39,499 nucleotides of DNA from positions 1 through 39,499 of the forward strand of contig PBDS01000079.1 of assembly GCA_002718155.1 (NCBI GenBank), given 5' to 3'. Positions 22,595 to 31,149 of the stretch are shown here, piece by piece. Numbering within the stretch: the first letter of the stretch is position 1; each line of letters opens with the position of its first letter. Under the pieces are notes generated by a model. It saw only the letters and a list, made by a program, of their open reading frames with translations. It searched no databases and was not told where the DNA came from. The stretch is from Pseudomonadota bacterium (GTDB taxonomy: Bacteria > Pseudomonadota > Gammaproteobacteria > Arenicellales > UBA868). Both the position numbers and the translations under genes were made by a program.

Positions 22595-24310
22595 TTGGAT
22601 ATTCAACGACTGATTCTGTTTACCGGCCTGGCACTGGTTCTGGTGCTGATCTGGCAGGCGTGGATCGAGTACGACGGGAAGCAGCAACCGATAGAGACGG
22701 TAGCCGAGAGAGCGGATCAGGGCGGTTCGGATCAGAATCAGGCGGTGTCTGCCCGACCCGGCAGTAGTGTGCAGCCCGAGCAAGATGTACCAAGCGCGCC
22801 AGCTTCCCCTGACAAGCCGGCAACCCAAGCGCCGGTACTCCTTGCCAGTGCGTTAGCGAGCACGAACACAGTGACGGTGGAAACTGATCTTGTCAGGGCA
22901 CAGATCGATACCTACGGCGGTGACCTCCGACACCTTGAGCTGCTGACCTACCCGGTGACACTGGACCAACCCGACCAATCCTTCAGCCTGTTACACGACA
23001 AAGGAGCAGATATTTTTGTCATACAAGGGGGATTACTGGGGGTACAGGCCGACCTGCCAAATCACCACACGCCGTATACCAGCGAGCGTAGGAATTATCT
23101 CCTTATGCCTGGGACTGACAGTATCGAAGCTGTGCTGGAATGGCAGGGGCCTGAAAACGTCGTTTACCGCAAGGTCTACACTTTTAAACGCGACAGCTAT
23201 TACATCGCCGTACGCTATGAAGTAACCAACAATGGTAGTACGCCTTGGCAGGGATACATTTACAACCAGATACTGCGTACCGAGGTAAAGACAAAATCCA
23301 GCGGGCTGGGTTTCTTTGGCCGGCTACCCAGTTACACCGGTGGTGTCATTTACACCCCCGAAGACAAATACCAGAAAATTGATTTCGACGACATGCGGGA
23401 GGCAAACCTCGCGCGATCGACCCCGACCGGCTGGGTTGCGATGCTGCAACACTATTTCGTTGGTGCCCTGCTGCCGCGCGGTGGTACCGCATACGAGTTC
23501 TACTCAAACGTAACCGCCCGCGACAGCCAGCCGCGTTATCACATTGGCTACAAAAGTGTTGAGCCTACCGTAGTGCCGCCGGGGGAAAAAGGTGAGCTGA
23601 GCGCTCGCTTTTATGTCGGTCCCAAAGAACAGCACCGCCTGGTCGAAGTGGATCAGCAACTGGAGCTGACGGTCGATTATGGCTGGCTGACACCGGTCTC
23701 GTCACCATTATTCTGGTTGTTGACCAACATCAACAAAGTCGTTGGGAACTGGGGTGTCTCCATCATCCTGTTGACCCTGTTGGTTAAGTTGGTCTTCTAT
23801 CCTTTGTCGGCGGCCAGCTACAAGTCGATGGCCAGGATGAAGAACCTGCAGCCAAGAATGAAAACGCTTAAGGAGCGTTTCGGTGATGACAAGCAGAAGT
23901 TCCAGCAGGCGATGATGGAGGTGTACAAGAAAGAGAAGATCAATCCGTTTGGCAGCTGTCTGCCGATCGTTATTCAGATCCCCGTTTTCATCGCGCTTTA
24001 CTGGGTTCTGCTTGAAAGTGTCGAGCTTCGCCAGGCCCCGTTTGCGCTGTGGATCAAAGATCTTTCTTCACAGGATCCCTATTATGTTCTGCCGTTGTTG
24101 ATGGGCGCTTCGATGTTCGGCCAAACACTACTTAATCCGACACCAGTGGATCCGATGCAGAAGAACCTCATGATGGCAATGCCGGTAGTGTTCACAGTGT
24201 TCTTTCTCTGGTTTCCAGCCGGGCTTGTTTTGTATTGGCTGGTGAACAATATCCTGTCCATCACCCAGCAGTGGGTGATCACCCGCAAGATTAAGGCAGC
24301 CGGCGGATAA
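22595..24310 (+). CDS. yidC: membrane protein insertase YidC
   Basis: YidC inserts and folds inner-membrane proteins, alone or with SecYEG; FO subunits a and c are known clients. The 571-residue protein has an N-terminal membrane anchor (RLILFTGLALVLVLIWQAW), a large periplasmic beta-supersandwich domain (about residues 85-350), and the conserved membrane core (WGVSIILLTLLVKLVFYPLS; NPFGSCLPIVIQIPVFIALY; LMMAMPVVFTVFFLWFPAGL). The start is TTG at 22595, chosen because MDIQRLILF matches the family N-terminus. It ends IKAAGG without a long basic tail. Confidence 0.96.
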   Translation: MDIQRLILFTGLALVLVLIWQAWIEYDGKQQPIETVAERADQGGSDQNQAVSARPGSSVQPEQDVPSAPASPDKPATQAPVLLASALASTNTVTVETDLVRAQIDTYGGDLRHLELLTYPVTLDQPDQSFSLLHDKGADIFVIQGGLLGVQADLPNHHTPYTSERRNYLLMPGTDSIEAVLEWQGPENVVYRKVYTFKRDSYYIAVRYEVTNNGSTPWQGYIYNQILRTEVKTKSSGLGFFGRLPSYTGGVIYTPEDKYQKIDFDDMREANLARSTPTGWVAMLQHYFVGALLPRGGTAYEFYSNVTARDSQPRYHIGYKSVEPTVVPPGEKGELSARFYVGPKEQHRLVEVDQQLELTVDYGWLTPVSSPLFWLLTNINKVVGNWGVSIILLTLLVKLVFYPLSAASYKSMARMKNLQPRMKTLKERFGDDKQKFQQAMMEVYKKEKINPFGSCLPIVIQIPVFIALYWVLLESVELRQAPFALWIKDLSSQDPYYVLPLLMGASMFGQTLLNPTPVDPMQKNLMMAMPVVFTVFFLWFPAGLVLYWLVNNILSITQQWVITRKIKAAGG

Positions 24311-24348
24311 AGACCGGCGAGCTGCCCGGTTGTTCAGGGTTGGGTTCC

Positions 24349-25695
24349 GTGCAACACCTTCAAGAGGACACCATCGCTGCAGTCGCAACCCCGACCGGTG
24401 CCGGCGGAATCGGAATAGTCCGGGTGTCGGGGCCGAAGTCTGCCGGTATCGCGAAGGCGCTGACGGGCCGGGTGCCCGATCCACGGCGTTTGCTGCGGAC
24501 GCGTTTTTGTGATGCCACCGGTGCCCCACTGGACGACGGTATCGCGCTGTTCTTCCAAAGCCCCGCGTCCTACACCGGAGAGGACGTACTCGAACTGCAG
24601 GGCCACGGTGGCCCAATGGTGATGCATCAGTTGCTAGAAGAGGTCACCACCTTGGGTGCGCGTCTGGCCCGCCCGGGTGAATTTACCGAGCGGGCTTTTC
24701 TGAACGGTAAACTCGATCTGGTCCAGGCGGAGGCCGTTGCCGACCTCATCGGGAGCCAGACACAGGCTGCAGCCCGCGCTTCACTGCGCTCACTATCCGG
24801 TGAGCTTTCGAGCATATTAACAGCAATATCGAAGGAGATAGAAGAACTTAGGACCTATATCGAAGCTGATATAGATTTTTCCGAAGAGCCGCTAGACCCG
24901 CTATCCGAGACCGGAACAGCAAACAGGCTGGCTGGTGTACAGCGAGACCTGGCCCGCGTACTCGAGCAGGTGCGAACTGGGGTACTGCTCGGTCGAGGCG
25001 CCGCTGTTGTGTTGGCCGGGGTGCCCAACGCGGGAAAGTCCAGCCTGATGAACACGCTGTCAAAGGCCGATCGAGTGATCGTGAGTGAGGAACCAGGGAC
25101 TACCCGGGATGTGGTTGAGGTGACCATTGACTGTGCAGGTTTGGCCATTCACCTGACCGATACCGCCGGCCTGCGTGACTCGCAGGACAAAATAGAAGGT
25201 GAAGGTGTCCGCCGTGCCAAAGCTGCCATGACGCAGGCTGATCTGGTACTGGCAGTCATTGATGACCTGGTGCCGTTTGCTGGGCAACAAGCGGTTTTTT
25301 CCGGCCTGCCCGATGACATACCCAGACTGATGGTCTACAACAAGTGCGACCTGAGCGGCCGGAAGACGGGTATCGTGTCGGGGCAGGCTCAGCATGCCGT
25401 AGCTGTGTCTGCTAAGACGGGTGAGGGCCTGTCAGCGCTTGAGGATCAAATCAAGGTCATCTTGGGCTGGACTGGGGATTTTGTCGAGACGTTCATGGCC
25501 AGGCGGCGCCATGTCGATGCGCTGGACGGGGCCAAGACACACCTGGCTGTAGCATCGGGCCACGTCGGCGGTGCAGCGGAGTTGCTTGCCGAAGAACTGC
25601 GTCTGGCACAGGTGACACTGGGCGGAATAACCGGCGAGGTGACTACCGAGGATCTGCTGGGTGAGATATTTTCGACGTTCTGTGTCGGCAAGTAA
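24349..25695 (+). CDS. mnmE: tRNA uridine-5-carboxymethylaminomethyl modification GTPase MnmE
   Basis: MnmE acts with MnmG to install the cmnm5 group on wobble U34 of certain tRNAs. N-terminal residues DTIAAVATPTGAGGIGIVRVSG form the folate-binding domain. The G domain has G1 GVPNAGKSSLMN, G2 TTRDVVE, G3 DTAG and G4 NKCD. The C-terminus FCVGK keeps the catalytic Cys of the CxGK motif. I prefer the GTG at 24349 because AGGG lies 9 nt upstream; the tracked TTG at 24340 adds three residues. Its partner gene mnmG begins 13.6 kb downstream, while in many relatives the two are adjacent. Confidence 0.96.
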   Translation: MQHLQEDTIAAVATPTGAGGIGIVRVSGPKSAGIAKALTGRVPDPRRLLRTRFCDATGAPLDDGIALFFQSPASYTGEDVLELQGHGGPMVMHQLLEEVTTLGARLARPGEFTERAFLNGKLDLVQAEAVADLIGSQTQAAARASLRSLSGELSSILTAISKEIEELRTYIEADIDFSEEPLDPLSETGTANRLAGVQRDLARVLEQVRTGVLLGRGAAVVLAGVPNAGKSSLMNTLSKADRVIVSEEPGTTRDVVEVTIDCAGLAIHLTDTAGLRDSQDKIEGEGVRRAKAAMTQADLVLAVIDDLVPFAGQQAVFSGLPDDIPRLMVYNKCDLSGRKTGIVSGQAQHAVAVSAKTGEGLSALEDQIKVILGWTGDFVETFMARRRHVDALDGAKTHLAVASGHVGGAAELLAEELRLAQVTLGGITGEVTTEDLLGEIFSTFCVGK

Positions 25696-25848
25696 CGGCA
25701 GACAAGAACCAGCTGGGTGACGAAGGAGCCTGCCCGATAGACGGCGGGCCGCCCCAACGATTGGGCGTCACACACACCATGGAGTTCAGTCGTGCGGTAA
25801 TGCATTATCCCTGGGTCCAGGCCCGTAGATTGAGGAGGACGAGGTCAT

Positions 25849-26658
25849 CTAAACAGGACAATCCTTTGAGAAACTAGGCTGACGCTTTTCTTTGTGTGAG
25901 GCGAGGCCCTCTTTCACTTCCGCACCGGTGAAGCCAAGCATCTCCAGCGCAGTCGACGTGTCAAATGTTGGCCCGGCCATCCTCAGCCAGTTATTCAGGG
26001 CATATTTGGTCCAGCGAATCGCGCTCTGCGCGCCGTTGGCCAGTTCGATAGCAACCTCCAGGGCCGTGTCTTGCAACTGGTCGTCTTCTACGCACATCGA
26101 GACGAGACCGATGCGTTCGGCTTCTTCCCCTTTCAAAGGCCTGCAGGTCAACAGGTAATACTTCGATTTCGCCATGCCACACAACAGCGGCCAGATCAGG
26201 CAGGCAACATCACCGGCGGCCACGCCAAGACGAGTGTGGCCATCCACGATCCGAGCTGCTTTAGCGGCAATGGACACATCGGCCAGTAACCCAACGACCA
26301 GCCCCGCGCCGACTGCCGGACCATTGATAGCGGAAACGATCACCTTGTTGAAATTGACAATGTTGTAGACCAGGTCGCGCGCCTCCCGCCACATCTGCAT
26401 CCGTGTTTGCGGGTCTTCTATGATCTTCTCTATCAGGTCGAAGTCGCCGCCGGCTGAGAATGCTTTTCCGGCTCCAGTCACGAGTACTACACGCACAGTC
26501 GGGTCAGCATCAATGTCCCGCCATATCGTCGTCAGCTGGGAGTGGGTTTCGGCATCGACCGAGTTGTAGCTTTCGGGTTTGTCAAAGGTGATCTTCAGGA
26601 TGCCCTCGGCCGGCTGTTCGAGGGAAAGGGCATCGTAGGCGGTGTATCGGTCAGACAT
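25849..26658 (-). CDS. enoyl-CoA hydratase/isomerase family (crotonase) protein
   Basis: A 269-residue crotonase-fold protein acting on an acyl-CoA thioester. The oxyanion-hole segments are present ([13 protein letters not shown] near residue 65; [13 protein letters not shown] near 112). At the positions of the two catalytic glutamates of classical hydratase I read Val (in [11 protein letters not shown]) and His (in DGHTRLG), so simple hydratase activity is doubtful and isomerase, hydrolase or another chemistry is possible. GGAG precedes the ATG by 7 nt. It follows the nitroreductase gene by 80 nt on the same strand, so the two may be co-transcribed. Substrate unknown. Confidence 0.85.
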   Translation of the reverse strand: MSDRYTAYDALSLEQPAEGILKITFDKPESYNSVDAETHSQLTTIWRDIDADPTVRVVLVTGAGKAFSAGGDFDLIEKIIEDPQTRMQMWREARDLVYNIVNFNKVIVSAINGPAVGAGLVVGLLADVSIAAKAARIVDGHTRLGVAAGDVACLIWPLLCGMAKSKYYLLTCRPLKGEEAERIGLVSMCVEDDQLQDTALEVAIELANGAQSAIRWTKYALNNWLRMAGPTFDTSTALEMLGFTGAEVKEGLASHKEKRQPSFSKDCPV

Positions 26659-26738
26659 GGGTCTACTCCAGGATTTTCAGGTGGTTAATTTGTGGGCTAC
26701 CAGGCGTGAAGAGAAGTACAGAAACCGCAGAATATCGT

Positions 26739-27407
26739 TCAGTTTCCGCTGAAACGTTCTGCTCCAAAGTGCTCCTTGAAAGTGAATTCCTCGACGGTCA
26801 GTCGCTTAAGACGGGTCAACTGTTTTACCGGTCGGCCAAGCGGGACAACAGCCGCCAGGGCAAAAGACGGTGGGATTTCCAGCAACGCCTTTACCTGCGG
26901 TTCTGTCGCCGCACTGATCGTGGTTAGCGTGCCACCAAAGCCCGCGGCCCGCGCAGCCAGCAAGGTATTCCAGACCAATGGGTAGATTGAAGCACCCCCA
27001 ATGATCCCGACTCGGTCAAGCAATTGGTCGGTAACCGCCAAAACTCGAAGGTCCACGACAAAAACGAGCAGGACGTCGGCTTGACGTAACGGCTCGGTCA
27101 GCCGCGCTGGCACCGGGGTCTGACGGATGGTTTCCTCGCTAACGGTAGTCGGTACAACTGGATTCCAGGGATTTTCTCCGGCCGCAACCTGTGCGGCATA
27201 ACGTTTCGAAGCCGGTTCCACCAAGCGGGCCATTTGGTCCTTGGTTGCAGCATCGCGAACAACAATCACTCGCCCACCCTGCCGATTACCGCCGCTCGGC
27301 GCAAATCGGGCGTGATCCAGGATCTCGTAAAGCACTGTATCGGGAATTGGCTCGCCCGTGAAGTCTCTCGCGGCGAAGGTGGTTCTCATAACTTCCTGGT
27401 AATCCAT
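26739..27407 (-). CDS. nitroreductase family FMN oxidoreductase
   Basis: A 222-residue nitroreductase-fold flavoprotein. The family FMN-binding element is RTTFAARDFTGEPI with HARFAPSGGNRQGGRVIVV in the first 60 residues, and GASIYPLVWNTLLAARAAGFG plus PLGRP later. I use the ATG at 27407 (MDYQEVMRTTFA), with AAGG about 9 nt upstream; the tracked GTG at 27416 lies immediately next to that AAGG and is less likely. It probably uses NAD(P)H to reduce an unidentified substrate and is upstream of the crotonase gene. Confidence 0.88.
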   Translation of the reverse strand: MDYQEVMRTTFAARDFTGEPIPDTVLYEILDHARFAPSGGNRQGGRVIVVRDAATKDQMARLVEPASKRYAAQVAAGENPWNPVVPTTVSEETIRQTPVPARLTEPLRQADVLLVFVVDLRVLAVTDQLLDRVGIIGGASIYPLVWNTLLAARAAGFGGTLTTISAATEPQVKALLEIPPSFALAAVVPLGRPVKQLTRLKRLTVEEFTFKEHFGAERFSGN

Positions 27408-27538
27408 GTCTGTCACCCTTGGTAATGTGTCATGCGTGGTTCGAGCCTATGCAATACTCAGAGGTAGATGGTTTGCGGTTGTTTTTCGGACCAATGCCCT
27501 GATGGAACTGGTCTTACCCTGATCACTCGACAACGCCA

Positions 27539-28402
27539 TTGAATCCTCCGCTTTCTGACACGACCCGCGGCGTCGTCTGCATGGTGCTGGGTAGTGCCCT
27601 ATTGACCACAAATGATGCGGTCTCCAAATGGCTGACCCAAGAGTACCCCATATCCCAAGTATGGTGTCTACGTACCGTGTTTGCAGTGGTGCTGATTATC
27701 CTGCTTGCCCCGCGCTATGGCGGATACCGGGCGCTGTTGCCGAACCGAATCCCAGCGCAACTGCTGCGGGCTGTTCTTTTCTTTTCGACCACGCTGCTGA
27801 TCGTTACCGGACTGTCATTACTACCGTTGGCCCAGATGGTCGCGATCGTTTTTGGTAGCCCGATTTTTGTCGCTGCGCTGGCACCTGTTGTTCTCCGGGA
27901 ACAAGTCAGCCGAGCTCGCTGGCTGGTGATCGGAATCGGCTTTGTCGGCGTTTTGTTCATCCTGCGCCCGGATCCCGCCAGCATCGGAATCGCTACGCTG
28001 ATTGCGCTTGCGGCCGCCGTGTCAAGTGCCGTGCGCGATCTCGCGACACGGCGGATCTCAAGCACGGAGAGCTCTATTTCGATACTGTTCTGTTCGAGTA
28101 TGTTCGTGGTAGTCATAGCGCTGCCCGCCGCGCCCTGGTTGGGCTGGGTCGCTGTGCAGCCGGTAGGCTGGATCCTGTTGATGGTCAACGGTATTCTCAA
28201 CGGAGCCGCCCACTTCCTCATTATCGAAGCACTGCGCTTGGGAGAGGCGTCGGTAGTTACGTCGTACCGGTATTCAGCACTGCTCTGGGGCGCACTTCTC
28301 GGCCTTGTCATCTGGGGTGATGTGCCCGATCTTTGGGTCATCGGTGGTGGAATCCTGATAGCCGGGAGCGGGCTTTATCTGCTGTACCAGGAACGGAGCT
28401 GA
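27539..28402 (+). CDS. EamA/DMT-family transporter
   Basis: A 287-residue drug/metabolite-transporter superfamily permease with about ten hydrophobic helices in two EamA repeats (first half to about residue 135, second from SIGIATLIALAAAVSSAVRD). Features such as ALLTTNDAVSKWL, LPLAQMVAIVFGSPIFVAAL and LRLGEASVVTSYRYSALLWG are typical. Exported solute unknown. The tracked TTG start at 27539 gives a normal short cytoplasmic N-terminus but lacks a ribosome-binding site; an ATG at 27581 would cut into helix 1. Convergent with the hutI remnant. Confidence 0.88.
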   Translation: MNPPLSDTTRGVVCMVLGSALLTTNDAVSKWLTQEYPISQVWCLRTVFAVVLIILLAPRYGGYRALLPNRIPAQLLRAVLFFSTTLLIVTGLSLLPLAQMVAIVFGSPIFVAALAPVVLREQVSRARWLVIGIGFVGVLFILRPDPASIGIATLIALAAAVSSAVRDLATRRISSTESSISILFCSSMFVVVIALPAAPWLGWVAVQPVGWILLMVNGILNGAAHFLIIEALRLGEASVVTSYRYSALLWGALLGLVIWGDVPDLWVIGGGILIAGSGLYLLYQERS

Positions 28403-28535
28403 ACAAGTGAAATGCCCATTGCGATGAGTAGCCTGCTGAAGACAGACGAAAACCTACGAGTCACGGCGAGGTGTCTGCCAACCGAGCCTCAGTTTTGTAT
28501 CGGGGTTCGGGAAAGGTCTTCTATCGGCTCTGCTA

Positions 28536-29252
28536 TCAAGATTCGCCCCGGATAAGCATTCCAGATCGGATCACGCTGATTGGTGGTGGGGTACCAATCG
28601 CATAGCAGAGTTCAGCCGGCGAGGTGACATCAAAGAGCGCGAAATCGGCCCGTTTGCCCGGCGCGAGGATGCCGCGGTCAGTCAGGCCCAGTGCCCGGGC
28701 AGCGTGGTAGGTGACACCCGCGAGCGCTTCCCGGGGTGTCAGGCCGAACAGTACGCAGCCCATGTTGAGGACAAGCAGCAGCGAATCCAGTGGTGAACTG
28801 CCGGGATTACAGTCTGTCGCAAGGGCTATCGGCACAGCGTGTTTACGCAGAAGTGCCAACGGTGGCTGCTGGGTCTCATTGAGATAATAGAAAGCGCCGG
28901 GCAGCAGAACCGCGACGGTCCCCGAGCGAGCCATAGCCTGCACTCCCGCCTCGCTGGTGTATTCCAGATGATCCGCGGAGAGCGCGTCGAACTGCGCCGC
29001 GAGGGCTGCACCGCCGCCGTCACTCAGCTGGTCGGCGTGCAGCCGCACGGGCAAATTCAATTCTCGAGCCTTGCCAAATACCCGGCCAACCTGGCCCGCG
29101 TCGAAGGCGATGGTCTCGCAGAAAGCATCGACGCTGTCAGCAAGTGCGTCTTTGGCGATGGCCGGTAGCATTTCTTCGCACACGAGGTCGATGTAGGCAT
29201 CGGTCCGACCCTCGAATTCCATTGGCACTGCGTGAGCACCAAGGAAGTTCAT
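28536..29252 (-). pseudogene. hutI: imidazolonepropionase, C-terminal remnant (5' part missing)
   Basis: The 238-codon frame aligns with roughly the last 60% of HutI, a ~400-residue metal-dependent hydrolase that converts 4-imidazolone-5-propionate to formiminoglutamate. It opens at [13 protein letters not shown], a mid-protein segment, and retains [27 protein letters not shown] and [16 protein letters not shown]. The N-terminal ~165 residues, including the HxH metal ligands, are absent. Upstream there are only eight codons after the in-frame TGA of the PhyH gene, and no ribosome-binding site precedes the ATG. The remaining frame has no internal stop, so loss looks recent or the fragment is tolerated. 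A catalytic enzyme is unlikely. Confidence 0.8.
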
Positions 29253-29276
29253 GGGGGTTTGCTTTGGGTGTGATCC

Positions 29277-30113
29277 TCAAGAATTCCGACTGGTTGTCGG
29301 TAGCTTGGGGTGGAGAACCGGGAACTCTTCACCTTGAAAAGGTGCGCCGTCTTCAAATTCGAGATCCGGGAAGTCCGGTGAGGTTTTCGAATTCCGCTTG
29401 ATAAAACGCGCGTCGTCGCCGACCCAGCGGATCGACGTGACCCGGCGGCGGGTTGTCGAGTTGTTGGCTGGTGCCCCGTGCAGCGTGCGAAAGTCGAATG
29501 CCACGGCATCACCCGGCTGCATTTCCCAGCCTCGGATATCGAACTGATCCCGGTTCGAGTCGATGTCGGGCACCGATTCATAGGGGTCATCCGGGTACAG
29601 GTCGGTACCGTCGAAGCGTTTGGGCCTGAAGGTTTTGCCCCATCGGTGAGACTTTGCGATGTATTCGATGCTCCGCTCCCGGGGTACGGGGTCGACGGGA
29701 ACCCAGAAACTGACTGACTGTTCACCATCGACAAGGTAGTACGGCTGATCATGGTGCCAGGGAGTGATGACCGCGTTGCCGGGCTCTTTGACGAGGACGT
29801 GATCATGGAATACCCGGGCAGTATCAGAGTGCATCAGCCGCGCCGCAATTGCGGCCATGGGGGACTCCTCAACCAGCGCCCGGTATCCCGGGAACTGTGA
29901 CCAGACACAATAATCCTGAAAGAAAACCGCACCGCCCCCGTTATCGGGCCGGTAGGTCCGCTCACGCCAACTCGGGGATGCTTTGTTCTGCTCAATGGCC
30001 TCGCGCACACCTTCTACCCAGGGGGTGAAAACGCCCCTTAGGGGTACGACACCGTCACGCTGGAACGAACTGACTGTATCGTCGGTGACGAAAAGTTTTG
30101 CTGCAGCCGTCAT
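29277..30113 (-). CDS. phytanoyl-CoA dioxygenase (PhyH) family oxygenase
   Basis: A 278-residue Fe(II)/2-oxoglutarate-dependent oxygenase of the PhyH family. The iron triad is visible as H120-x-D122 in TPWHHDQPYY and H212 in RTLHGAPANN, with the 2-oxoglutarate-binding Arg in TRRRVTSIRWVGDD. Length is normal. GAAGGAG lies 8 nt before the ATG. It is 90 nt downstream of the AhpD-like gene on the same strand, so the pair may form an operon. Its TGA is 24 nt before the hutI remnant and in the same frame. The substrate cannot be told from sequence. Confidence 0.9.
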   Translation of the reverse strand: MTAAAKLFVTDDTVSSFQRDGVVPLRGVFTPWVEGVREAIEQNKASPSWRERTYRPDNGGGAVFFQDYCVWSQFPGYRALVEESPMAAIAARLMHSDTARVFHDHVLVKEPGNAVITPWHHDQPYYLVDGEQSVSFWVPVDPVPRERSIEYIAKSHRWGKTFRPKRFDGTDLYPDDPYESVPDIDSNRDQFDIRGWEMQPGDAVAFDFRTLHGAPANNSTTRRRVTSIRWVGDDARFIKRNSKTSPDFPDLEFEDGAPFQGEEFPVLHPKLPTTSRNS

Positions 30114-30203
30114 CGGTGGGGCTCCTTCTCCGTGAGCATATAGAAAAATTAAACGGGAAAGCCTATTCTGAACGAGATCAGCACGAGGAAATTGCCGATC
30201 TTA

Positions 30204-30812
30204 TTATCTGTGTGACCAGTCATCCGGATCATCTGAATTGTTTGGAGACAGTCCAATGATATCTCCCGCCGTAGAACAACCCAGACCGAGCACCGTTCGG
30301 TTGGCATAACAAAAATAGGCAGACACCTGGTTAATCTCCAGGATCTCGCCGTCGTCAAAGCCCGCCGCCCGTAGATTTGCGACCATCGTTTCGCTGGTAT
30401 CCGAAGGAGACTGGGACAGGATCTCGGCGTAGTGCATCGCAAGTTTTTGTTTTTGATCCAGCGGAGCGGCAGAGATATCTCTTGCGTCTATGGCGGTTTT
30501 GATGGCATTGGCCTTGTGATCATCGGCTAATAGCCGTTTCAAGCCAGCAAAGTGATGATCGACACAATAGGCGCAATTGTTTAAGGAACTCACCCAGACA
30601 CCCAGAGTTTCGAGAAACCACTTCGGAATCGTGTTGTCGGGGTGATGAAGGACGTATTTGTAGATTGCCATATGGCCTTCCAGGGTATGAGGGCGCAAAG
30701 AATGCATCATCATGATGTTGTCTACGTTGTTGTCTGGGCCTTTTATCCGGTCATAAAGCTGTTTCAGTCGCCCTTTGGCATCCTCATATGACACTGTTTC
30801 GATCCACGGCAT
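30204..30812 (-). CDS. AhpD-like / carboxymuconolactone decarboxylase family protein
   Basis: A 202-residue alkylhydroperoxidase-like protein of the peroxidase-related subgroup. The core signature is WVSSLNNCAYCVDHHFAGL, with the CxxC redox pair at Cys80 and Cys83 and the downstream His. This suggests a thiol-based peroxidase or reductase role. A strong AAGGAG lies 8 nt before the ATG. It precedes the PhyH gene on the same strand. It could protect against peroxide made by neighbouring oxygenase chemistry, but that is inference. Confidence 0.88.
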   Translation of the reverse strand: MPWIETVSYEDAKGRLKQLYDRIKGPDNNVDNIMMMHSLRPHTLEGHMAIYKYVLHHPDNTIPKWFLETLGVWVSSLNNCAYCVDHHFAGLKRLLADDHKANAIKTAIDARDISAAPLDQKQKLAMHYAEILSQSPSDTSETMVANLRAAGFDDGEILEINQVSAYFCYANRTVLGLGCSTAGDIIGLSPNNSDDPDDWSHR

Positions 30813-31149
30813 TTCCTGATCTCCTTAAGTTATTCGGGTTACTGAACGCGGTCCAATCTCCACTTGAGGTGGGTATATGAAGCCTTCGGTCACCAAGTTT
30901 CACTTTGTCCTGAGGGCGGCTTTGCAGAACGTAAAGATTAGCAAGAAAAAGATAATCAAGGATCAAATCAGCCAAAGGGTTCATTTTGGGTTGGCCAATC
31001 AGGTTAGGATATAGAGGATACAGCTGTGCCTGGCTGTACTGGATAGGAGAAGGTTTTGATTCAAAGTGGAGTAAAGATATGTCCATGAGTGAAGTCGACG
31101 ACATTGTTTCTTCATCGACTACCGGGGGGATCGCCAGAGTTCGGCAACT
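30813..31149. other. intergenic stretch between divergent AhpD-like gene and hutF
   Basis: About 340 nt of control region for two divergent genes. A minus-strand frame of 146 codons (30784-31224) crosses it, with a sub-start at MSSTSLMDISLL. It runs into the first codons of both neighbours and is not recognisable, so I do not call it. No clear promoter pair, hairpin or repeat stands out. A hut-type operator could not be recognised. Confidence 0.35.

Noticed and set aside
25750-25770. GC-rich hairpin after mnmE as a terminator
   Set aside because: The stem CGCCCCAA/TTGGGCG has a bulge and no U-tract follows on either strand.
29249-29806. 185-codon minus-strand frame in the PhyH region
   Set aside because: Out-of-frame shadow of the PhyH gene, rich in Ser/Thr/Arg with no family pattern.
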